DNA of 53,795 nucleotides from Candidatus Bathyarchaeota archaeon. Lineage in GTDB: Archaea > Thermoproteota > Bathyarchaeia > Bathyarchaeales > Bathycorpusculaceae. The notes under the pieces were generated by a model. That model saw only the letters and a program-made list of their open reading frames with translations. It searched no databases and was not told the DNA's origin. Location: positions 34,908 through 88,702 of the forward strand of contig PLTA01000021.1 in NCBI GenBank assembly GCA_003164295.1, given 5' to 3'. Position 1 is the stretch's first letter, and the number at the start of each line of letters is the position of its first letter. A program made the position numbers and the translations under genes. This document shows positions 10,468 to 17,154 of this stretch, one piece after another.

Positions 10468-11376
10468 ATGCTAACGCAACATAAAATAATCCTTGGCAAC
10501 AGCCAACAAATGCCTGAATTAGCCGACGACAGTGTCCAACTAGTGCTGACTTCGCCACCTTACCCTATGGTAAAAATGTGGGATAGTCTCTTCGTGCAAG
10601 CAGACCCAGAAATTGCAGAGTTATGGCAAAAACTCACTGAAGATTGCAAAGAACAAACAGTGACGGAAATCTATGATGCAATGCATAAATATTTGGCTAG
10701 GGTTTGGCAAGAAACCTATCGTGTTCTCTCTGAAGGGGGTATCGCCTGCATAAACATAGGTGATGCAACGCGCCGATTAAATGATAAATTTAAACTTTTT
10801 CCAAACCATTCAAGAACAATTGAAACTTGCGAAAAAATCGGGTTCACTATGTTACCGTATATTCTTTGGAAGAAACCTACAACCAAGCCAAAATACAAGG
10901 GAAAAGGAGCTTTCCTCGGATCTGGCTTACTTCCACCTAACGGCTACGTCACGGTTGACTGTGAATTTATTTTACTTTTTCGAAAAGGTGCTCTCCGAAA
11001 ATTTCCACCTAAGGATAAAAAACGTTATGAAAGTGGTTTAACAATAGAGCAAAGAAATAACTTATTTACGCAAATTTGGACGGTGAAAGGAATAAGGCAG
11101 AAAACAGGCGAGCTTGAAAGGAGAACTGCAGCTTACCCTTATGAAATTGCTGATCGCCTTACTAGAATGTTTAGTATAAAAGGTGATACAGTACTTGACC
11201 CTTTCCTTGGCTCAGCTACAACAACAAAAGCGGCTATCAAAAATGAGCGCAACAGCATTGGATATGAGATTGATGGGCACTTGCTTGTTTCTATAGAGAA
11301 GAAAATAAACAAGCAAACAAGTGATCTCCCGTTTGAAGTAGAATTTATTAAGCGTAGTCTTGACTTACTCGGTTGA
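10468..11376 (+). CDS. DNA methyltransferase, beta class (SPPY type)
   Basis: S-adenosylmethionine-dependent DNA methyltransferase of the N4/N6 family. The catalytic motif TSPPYP (residues 28-33) precedes the cofactor-binding motif DPFLGSAT near residue 241, the order that defines the beta class. Ser-Pro-Pro-Tyr favours N4-cytosine as product, although N6-adenine cannot be excluded. At 302 residues it is full length, with a middle target-recognition region. An AAGGA sits before the ATG. A GHKL ATPase follows 59 bases downstream on the same strand, and such pairs occur in restriction-modification loci. No recognisable restriction nuclease is present within the next few kilobases. Confidence 0.9.
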   Translation: MLTQHKIILGNSQQMPELADDSVQLVLTSPPYPMVKMWDSLFVQADPEIAELWQKLTEDCKEQTVTEIYDAMHKYLARVWQETYRVLSEGGIACINIGDATRRLNDKFKLFPNHSRTIETCEKIGFTMLPYILWKKPTTKPKYKGKGAFLGSGLLPPNGYVTVDCEFILLFRKGALRKFPPKDKKRYESGLTIEQRNNLFTQIWTVKGIRQKTGELERRTAAYPYEIADRLTRMFSIKGDTVLDPFLGSATTTKAAIKNERNSIGYEIDGHLLVSIEKKINKQTSDLPFEVEFIKRSLDLLG

Positions 11377-11435
11377 GGAATCGCAAAATTCAAATTCACT
11401 TCTAGATAATGATATAAAAAACGAGTTGTTGTGTT

Positions 11436-13073
11436 ATGCTTCCAATCCCCGATGAAAAAATTCCAACAGAACCTGTAAAATTTTCGGTAGAAGCAGGCTT
11501 AGTTCATAGATTAGGCGAGGAGTCAGTATCAGACCCAGTTTTGGCAGTTGTCGAACTGGTCAAGAATTCTTATGATGATGATTCTAAGAAGGTTTTCATT
11601 GAATTAAATAATCTTAGAACTGGCAAATCGGGGATTATCATTAGCGATAATGGTAATGGGATGTCAAAAGAAAAGTTGCAAAACTCTTGGATGAGAATTG
11701 CAACTAGTTGCAAAGTCAGAGAACCTTTAAGCCCAATTTTAAAACGGCATAGGCGGGGTCAAAAAGGCGTTGGACGGTTTGCTGTTGAAAACCTGTCTAG
11801 AAAAACGATCATTACGACTTGGCCAAGGGATTCAGATGAAGGATATCAAGTGATCTTCGATTGGGATGCTTACAATTCAGATAATAATGTAACAGATGTT
11901 CAAAATTCTTGCTTCCGTTTTAAGAAGGCTAAGGAGATGCACGGTGTTAAAATAGAACTCATTAACCTTCGTCAACCGTGGCCAGAACAAAGTGTAAAAA
12001 AGCTTATGCTTTTTCTCAAAGCGCTTACTCCTCCAGTTGTAGCTACAGCATCTGATTTTGAAATTGAGGTTCATTCGGATGAATTTAAACAACTAAGTGG
12101 GGTAGTAGATAGCGATTTCTTGAAAAAGGCAGTATTTATTTTCGAAGCTAATCTTTCAAAGACTGGAGATAAAACCTATACATTTGCGGTCCCCTCCAAA
12201 GGAACAAGTACTACCAAAAAAGACAAGCAAGATAATTTTTGTTGTGGACCAATTAACTTTAAACTTTATTTCTATTACAAACAACAGGCTCAGCTTCGAA
12301 CTTTTGGAATAAAAATCGATGACATTGATGATTTCAAAAGTATGCTGCTTGATTATGGCGGCATAAAAATTTATAGAGACGGAATACGAATAAGCGGCTT
12401 TGGTAATCCCGAAGATGACTGGGTTGGCCTTGATGCATTATCACTTAAGGATCCAACTATAATTCCTTCACGAAATCAGGTAATTGCCATGGTAAACATT
12501 AACAGTTCTGATAACCCCTATATTATTGAAACTACGACACGCGAAAACCTGATTCGCAATAATTCCTTTAATGATATGCTTAATTTTATCAAGGAATCCA
12601 TAAGCATTTTTTCACAAATGAGAGCTGAAGCTGAACAGAAAAGACAACCAGCGCCGAAAGAAAGTAAACCTTTTATCAAGGAATCGATAGAAAAAACTAA
12701 ACAAATTAAGGAGCGAAAAGAGCTCTTAGATTTTACCGATAAGTACCCATTAATCTTTTATCGAAACCTTGAACAGGAAATTAATCAATGCCATGGTGCT
12801 TCTCTCCCCAATGCGACTTTGATACTTTCAAGAAAAATGGTTGAGAATTTGCTCTACCATATACTTGAAGAAAAATTCCCTAAAGAGATTATGTTACGGT
12901 ACGTTGTGGCCCAAGGAAGAGCTCAAGACTTTAGTGTGCTACTGGTTAATCTAGAAAGCCGATTGGCGGACTTCGATAGAGAACAGCAAGAATTGATACT
13001 AAAACTTCTTTCATATGTTAAACCATTCAAGAGAGATGCAAATTATCAGCCCACAAAGTTATGGAATACTTAG
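11436..13073 (+). CDS. MORC-like GHKL ATPase with HEPN-like tail, frameshifted near its end
   Basis: GHKL-fold ATPase of the kind found beside methyltransferases in restriction-modification loci (MORC/MutL-related). ATP-site motifs are in order: N-box VVELVKNSYDDD (about 38-49), G1 SDNGNGM (about 70), G2 GQKGVGRFA (about 110). A linker and an all-helical C-terminal domain (about 430 onward) follow. The printed frame stops at 13073 with an off-pattern tail. Restoring one T at the AAATTAT near 13040 continues the protein to a TGA at 13160-13162. This creates RDANLSAH, an Arg-x6-His motif as in HEPN ribonucleases. The break is either real inactivation or a sequence error. ATPase identity is firm. 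The HEPN reading is inference. Confidence 0.88.
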   Translation: MLPIPDEKIPTEPVKFSVEAGLVHRLGEESVSDPVLAVVELVKNSYDDDSKKVFIELNNLRTGKSGIIISDNGNGMSKEKLQNSWMRIATSCKVREPLSPILKRHRRGQKGVGRFAVENLSRKTIITTWPRDSDEGYQVIFDWDAYNSDNNVTDVQNSCFRFKKAKEMHGVKIELINLRQPWPEQSVKKLMLFLKALTPPVVATASDFEIEVHSDEFKQLSGVVDSDFLKKAVFIFEANLSKTGDKTYTFAVPSKGTSTTKKDKQDNFCCGPINFKLYFYYKQQAQLRTFGIKIDDIDDFKSMLLDYGGIKIYRDGIRISGFGNPEDDWVGLDALSLKDPTIIPSRNQVIAMVNINSSDNPYIIETTTRENLIRNNSFNDMLNFIKESISIFSQMRAEAEQKRQPAPKESKPFIKESIEKTKQIKERKELLDFTDKYPLIFYRNLEQEINQCHGASLPNATLILSRKMVENLLYHILEEKFPKEIMLRYVVAQGRAQDFSVLLVNLESRLADFDREQQELILKLLSYVKPFKRDANYQPTKLWNT

Positions 13074-13297
13074 AAACAATCGACGACCTAGCGCGGCTAA
13101 AAATACCCGAAATTATCGAGATAGAACTACAAATAATCAAAAAGGTACGTGTAATCAAATGAATTACTTTCTGTAATCTTAAAACACTGGTTATTTTCAA
13201 AATTAATGAAAAAAACGTTTATTATTTTTAATTAAACCCTACTATATCCGCGACTTTATAGCCAGAATGAAAACTACTATAGCGAGTAAGTTTAATC

Positions 13298-13450
13298 ATG
13301 CTAACAGCCGACAGAATTGCACCGCTTGCTAGCGATGATTCCCTTGATGAATTTTATTATGTGACTTTTGGCGGAGCTTTTACGGCTCTTTGGTTTTTTG
13401 GCTATAATAGCGCTGTCGTAATTTTGGCAGAAGGATTATTAAATAGTTGA
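13298..13450 (+). CDS. Small hydrophobic protein, unknown
   Basis: A 50-residue frame starting with ATG. It has a polar N-terminus (MLTADRIAPLASDD) and one hydrophobic stretch (FTALWFFGYNSAVVILAEGLL) that could span the membrane. A TATA-like CTACTATAG lies about 25 bases upstream, which would make the mRNA nearly leaderless. No family is recognised. It sits between the GHKL ATPase and a decayed membrane protein gene. Confidence 0.35.
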   Translation: MLTADRIAPLASDDSLDEFYYVTFGGAFTALWFFGYNSAVVILAEGLLNS

Positions 13451-13477
13451 TTAGAAAGCGCTAACGAGGAGTAAGAA

Positions 13478-14455
13478 ACGGCTAGTAAAATTAAAACGAG
13501 TGGTAAAACCCGATTGTTATTTGCTGTTCTTATCTTCGTCCTTATTCCGTTTGTTTTCTTCAGCATTTTTGTAATATCTCTTTATCCGTTGTATTCGGAA
13601 AGTGCTAACTTAATTCAATGGGACCAAGGAATGCAACCGCAACCGTAGTCATCGCCGTTAGGCGTCGCAAGTTTTGATCTCACGTTTACAAAGACTAATC
13701 TTCAGGATCATTCGTTCACTCTAAAGGTTGATTCGACAGCTTCCTGCAATCAAACCCCTTGCATGACTTTCGCTTTTTCTGAACCTGATTTTAAACAATA
13801 CGCAATTATTAACCTCAACATGCAGTCTAATGGCCCTTTTTTAAATGGATTCAGTACAGGAACGTTTAAGGCAACCTATAATGCTTGGAATGAATCAACA
13901 AGCCCGAGTTTTTCGCTAAGTAACTACAATCCTTATGCTTTTCCTTTTGACACTTATCAAACTCCGGAAATTATTATCGCTTTAGCAATATAGGATCTAA
14001 TTCGACTGCAGGATTTTATATTGATTCATGGAATTTGACAGCCAATGTTCATCTGGATTTTCGGCGACCTTAACTGAACCTAAAATGCTTACACAAGGAC
14101 TTTTTTTTTATCTAAATTGGGCAATAATACTTCATTGGAAAATAGCGCCGCATTTTCATTTAAGATCACGATATTACACGACAATCAATCGCTCCTTCTG
14201 CTCTCAATATACGCTTTTGTTCATTTGTTAGGTGTGTGGTGTATATTTGCGGTCACTCAATTCCTTATTGATTTGCCAAAAGATAGCATGAGTGTTTTTG
14301 CTGGAGCACTTCTAGCCACATTTGCCTATCTGTTTACTATTCTTACTTTTATGCCACCACCTCTGACTCTGGTTGAAGGTTCAATAATAATAATTCTTGG
14401 AATCTGGGCATGCATAGAAATGAGCAGATCTTTCAGCATTATTTTAAAAAGCTAA
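13478..14455 (+). pseudogene. Decayed membrane protein gene (DUF4436-like architecture)
   Basis: The expected start after a good GAGGAG site is ACG rather than ATG. An N-terminal membrane helix (LLFAVLIFVLIPFVFFSIFV) follows, and the frame is then cut by an in-frame TAG at 13646-13648. The same frame continues for 114 codons of ectodomain-like sequence to TAG at 13991. Two further frame changes reach a C-terminal part with three membrane helices (14117-14455). One N-terminal helix, an extracytoplasmic domain and several C-terminal helices resemble DUF4436 proteins, but the family call is weak. The start-codon loss, nonsense codon and frameshifts together make it a clear pseudogene. Confidence 0.6.
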
Positions 14456-14525
14456 TTTATAATATGTAATATGAGGATATAGCTTATCAGTCAGGTTTCA
14501 TTGATTTGTATGCCTAGAAGAGTTT

Positions 14526-14717
14526 ATGGACAGGATTGTTATAAACCCCGCGATTCTTATGGGGAAGCCAATTATAAAGGCACGCGGATTCCTGTTTTAT
14601 CTCATAATCGAGTTTTTAGCCAACGGCTTGACAGAAGAAGAAGTGCTCAACGAATACCCTGAACTTAACAAAGCGGATATCAAAGTTGCCCTTCTTTTAC
14701 GCTTCAAAATGCCTTGA
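14526..14717 (+). CDS. DUF433-family antitoxin-like protein with swapped block
   Basis: A 63-residue protein with the DUF433 signature: DRIVINPAILMGKPIIK at the start, then IIEFLANGLTEEEVLNEYP and a C-terminal helix. DUF433 proteins pair with PIN-like DUF5615 toxins, and a decayed DUF5615 gene follows at 14765. Between PIIK and YLII the family has a GTRIPV-type block, but here it reads ARGFLF. A missing A near 14576 and an extra T near 14596 shift the frame for six codons and then restore it. A TATA-like TTTATAAT lies upstream near 14457-14464. The fold may be compromised. Confidence 0.8.
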   Translation: MDRIVINPAILMGKPIIKARGFLFYLIIEFLANGLTEEEVLNEYPELNKADIKVALLLRFKMP

Positions 14718-14764
14718 CCGCCAAGTTACAGTTACCCTGTAAACTGGTGGACTTCTTGCCCATC

Positions 14765-15111
14765 ATGCTTTTTGACGAAAGCGTTACAAAACCCTAAGAG
14801 AATGGCTAAAAAGAAAGGGTTTGACACTATAAATGTATCTGGATATTAATCTTAAAGGTGCAAAAGACCAAGACATAGCAAATTACGCAACAAAAAAACA
14901 TATGACAATTTTAACTCTTGACACAGACTTCGCTCAAATTTATCACAACTCTCCGAAAGGAACGTTATGCGTAATAGTTATAAGAGCAAATCCCTCAACA
15001 CCGGCTGTTATCATAGAAATTTTAAAAAAGGCTCACGAAAAAATAGACATGAAGAAAACAAGGAAACAATTATTGATAATAACAAATAGAAAAATTCGGA
15101 TAATCAGTTAA
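14765..15111 (+). pseudogene. Decayed DUF5615 PIN-like toxin
   Basis: Three frames must be joined to recover a PIN-like protein: MLFDESVTK, then LREWLKKKGFDTINVS, then DINLKGAKDQDIANYA and ILTLDTDFAQIYHN. These match the N-terminal Asp, the KGF-D turn and the TLDTDF motif of DUF5615 nucleases. One A is missing near 14789 and one G is extra near 14841. The last part (14833-15111) remains open for 92 codons. It lies directly after the DUF433 gene, as in intact toxin-antitoxin pairs. Confidence 0.7.
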
Positions 15112-15163
15112 ATGCTTCATTGTTGGCAACTTTTTAATATCCCATAGCAAATAGCAGACAAGG

Positions 15164-15484
15164 TTGACCTCATTGGGCAAGCAAAACTCAAACGATGACC
15201 CTCTACAGCATGGGAAAATTTCGCGAAGGCTCGGTTCATCAAGTAAACGTGTGAAGGGCAATATTGCTAGGGACCGTTTCGCGTTTGACCAGGCTATGCA
15301 GGGCAACGATTGCGCAATGATTCGTGAAGGCGGCGATTTTGTTGTTCAGAAACGGGATTTTTTTGGGAACAAGGTTGGTGAGCCGACGATTTTTGAAGTG
15401 AAGACGGAGAATTCTAAGTTGACTGAGGCGCAGATAAGTAGGAAGCGTCAATTGAGAGGTCGCTACAAAATCGCCCGTTATTAG
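15164..15484 (+). CDS. Small PD-(D/E)XK nuclease-like protein
   Basis: A 106-residue protein. The core RDRFAFDQAMQGNDC, GGDFVVQKRDFFGN and FEVKTENSKLTEAQ has an Asp followed by Glu-x-Lys in strand context, as in PD-(D/E)XK endonuclease folds, with a basic C-terminal tail. The start is a TTG (15164, or 15173 in frame). The first 25 residues look less conserved, so translation may begin later. No membrane segment or signal is seen. It lies between two toxin-antitoxin remnants in a decayed accessory patch. The nuclease assignment rests on the short motif only. DNA-end or junction cleavage is possible but unproven. Confidence 0.55.
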   Translation: MTSLGKQNSNDDPLQHGKISRRLGSSSKRVKGNIARDRFAFDQAMQGNDCAMIREGGDFVVQKRDFFGNKVGEPTIFEVKTENSKLTEAQISRKRQLRGRYKIARY

Positions 15485-15566
15485 TTGTTCAAAACAATGG
15501 TTTATGCCCATTAATTAGGAACATTTATTTGGGTAAATAAATCATTATATTTGTGGGTGCACATTA

Positions 15567-15788
15567 GTGGGAAAAGCCAAAATGGATGAACGGGGAAGAA
15601 TTCTGATTCCGCTATATGAACGCGAGAAACTAGGATTAAAGGCAGGTGTTGAGTTTGATGTATATCGAGAAGACGGCGCCTTAGTTTTGAGACCTATTCT
15701 TCCTGAACCGTTGCGGGTTGATGGTAGCCATCGTAAATGGGGCAAAGAAGCGTTCTTAGATTCTGGAGAGGCAACGTTTGGCGAATAA
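15567..15788 (+). CDS. vapB: AbrB-family antitoxin (VapB-like)
   Basis: A 73-residue SpoVT/AbrB-fold DNA-binding antitoxin. KMDERGRILIPLYEREKLGLKAGVEF and the following YREDGALVLRPI form the swapped-hairpin core. The remainder (GKEAFLDSGEATFGE) would bind the toxin. The GTG start is used, with a TATA-like CATTATATTTG about 20-25 bases upstream, so the mRNA is probably leaderless. Its 3' end overlaps the PIN toxin gene by 11 bases, as usual for co-translated pairs. Such antitoxins typically repress their own promoter. Confidence 0.88.
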   Translation: MGKAKMDERGRILIPLYEREKLGLKAGVEFDVYREDGALVLRPILPEPLRVDGSHRKWGKEAFLDSGEATFGE

Positions 15789-16263
15789 TGACGGTCGCGT
15801 AGAAAAACAAGTTTTTGACCTTAATATTTTAGCAATCTATCTCGTCGAAGGGCATCCAGGTTTTGACTGCGTTTCACCATTTGTAGAACAAGGATTAAGA
15901 GGTGTATACATTCCGTTGATTATGGATTTCTTGCCCATGCGAGCTTTTTGGATAATGACAAAACGATGGGGCCTCTCCGAAAAGGAATGTAGCAGTTCAA
16001 TTGAGTATTTCCTAACCAATTACGATTCTCCTTGTTATCCAGCTTTAAGTCGAGAAACTATGCTGATGGGTTTTCAGTTAGCTGAAGATTTTAGACATGA
16101 CGTTTTTGACTGCATGTACCTTGCACTTGCATTACAAGAGAAAGCCGCAGGCATTGTCACTACAGATACTGATTTTGAAAAACTCTGCAATAAAGTAGGT
16201 TTAAAGTACATTAATCCCGTGCCAAGAGACATTCTTAGACATTTTAAAGAACAAAACAAGTAA
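15778..16263 (+). CDS. vapC: PIN-domain ribonuclease toxin (VapC-like)
   Basis: A 161-residue PIN-domain protein, presumed RNase toxin neutralised by the overlapping AbrB antitoxin. The first catalytic Asp is in FDLNILAIYL (about residue 14). The C-terminal acidic pair sits in HDVFDCMYLALALQ and TTDTDFEKLC. The TTG start overlaps the antitoxin by 11 bases. No damage is visible, so this toxin-antitoxin pair looks intact, unlike the DUF433/DUF5615 pair upstream. Confidence 0.88.
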   Translation: MANNDGRVEKQVFDLNILAIYLVEGHPGFDCVSPFVEQGLRGVYIPLIMDFLPMRAFWIMTKRWGLSEKECSSSIEYFLTNYDSPCYPALSRETMLMGFQLAEDFRHDVFDCMYLALALQEKAAGIVTTDTDFEKLCNKVGLKYINPVPRDILRHFKEQNK

Positions 16264-16538
16264 GCACCCAATCAGGAATGTTACTTCTTTCAAATGTCTT
16301 TTCGGCTTCGCTTCGCTGAAATCTGCGCCGCATGAAAAGATTTCGCTTAGGCGGTTTTTTACCACAACCCTGGTGTGCTTGGGTGTTTCCGATTTTTCTT
16401 GCATGGGCAGCGAATCAGTCTTATTTTCTCAATGCGGAAGCCAATTTGAGAGCTTGTATCAAATTTGATGCTGTTTTGTAATAAGGCTACTTCTGGGTTT
16501 GTTATTCAATAGGCGAATACTAGATTTTTGATTTACAA
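16264..16538. other. Non-coding stretch with inverted repeats
   Basis: It holds several short dyads, for example TCTTTTC near 16300 with GAAAAGA near 16336, and CCACAACCCTGGTGTG near 16370. This may be the terminator region of the VapBC pair. A 67-codon minus-strand frame here shows no protein-like pattern. Confidence 0.35.
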
Positions 16539-16650
16539 TGACTTATTGTGACTTTTGGTGACTTATAGTGACTTCCTATGACTTTAATGACTCAACCTGC
16601 AACTAAATTAAACTTTATTTCAAAAAAGCAACTCAAAACACAAATAAAAA
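16539..16650 (-). repeat. 10-bp phased repeat array C (TGACTT) with conserved leader
   Basis: Five TGACTT units start at 16539, 16549, 16559, 16569 and 16579, exactly 10 bases apart, plus a degenerate sixth at 16588. On the minus strand they follow a leader (about 16594-16650) containing GAGTTGCTTTTTTGAA and GCAGGTTGA. The leader aligns closely with the sequence before the array at 30462. The repeat unit differs from the other two arrays while the leader is the same. Confidence 0.8.
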
Positions 16651-16694
16651 ATAGTGATGTCCATATTCGCGTTAGGCTCTGAAGAATCTTTGAT

Positions 16695-16800
16695 TGTCAA
16701 ATTATGTCAAATCGTGTCAATTTGTGTCAAATTATGTCAAAAAATGTATCAACCTGCAAACACTTCAAACCCCAATTTGAAAAAGCAACCTGAAGCATCC
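16695..16800 (-). repeat. 10-bp phased repeat array B (TGTCAA) with conserved leader
   Basis: Five TGTCAA units start at 16695, 16705, 16715, 16725 and 16735. On the minus strand the array and its flank (GTTTGCAGGTTGA, then the repeats) are nearly identical to the array before the AbrB-like gene at 30523. No regulator gene follows here. The sequence runs straight into the leader of array C. Confidence 0.85.
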
Positions 16801-16993
16801 AATTCAAAAAATGCATAAAGCTCTTTCTTTTAACTCTTAATGAAAACTTAAAATGCAGGTTATTTTCTGGTTACCGTTGATTTTCTGCGGAGTTTAAGGT
16901 TTTGCTCTTTGCAACGGCAACAACGCAAAGTATTTTTGATGCGTTAGCTCTAGGAAAGTTTAGACGACCTTCAATTTAGGGTATATGTGCATA

Positions 16994-17006
16994 AAAAAGT
17001 TTATTA
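16994..17006 (+). promoter_or_regulatory. Putative TATA/BRE promoter of the rpoB operon
   Basis: AAAAAAGTTTATTAG has an A-rich element followed by a TATA-like TTTATTA. Initiation about 26 bases downstream would fall at about 17029, exactly the GTG of a small frame upstream of rpoB. Confidence 0.45.
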
Positions 17007-17028
17007 GCAGGCTATGTAGCTGTTTGTT

Positions 17029-17154
17029 GTGCTCTTAGAAAAGTTAACTCAACCCTTTTTCAAATTGGATGATCCCATTATTGAAGGAGATGGAAGTTTG
17101 AAAACACTTACAAAATCACAAAAATATAAAATTTATGGAGAAATTAAAAATTGA
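17029..17154 (+). CDS. Possible leaderless micro-protein upstream of rpoB
   Basis: A 41-codon frame from GTG (17029) to TGA (17152-17154). It reads LLEKLTQPFFKLDD, PIIEGDGSL, KTLTKSQKYKIYGEIKN. The predicted transcription start coincides with the GTG. The stop overlaps the TTG start of rpoB in a TTGA junction, the arrangement used for translational coupling. An internal TTG (17098) has its own GGAGATGG site and could be the real start of an 18-codon peptide. I recognise no family, and it is not RpoH. Existence is uncertain. Confidence 0.35.
   Translation: MLLEKLTQPFFKLDDPIIEGDGSLKTLTKSQKYKIYGEIKN

Noticed and set aside
17020..17154. RpoH upstream of rpoB
   Set aside because: The short frame lacks the conserved RpoH C-terminal pattern (GDVIKI-R-S-TAG).
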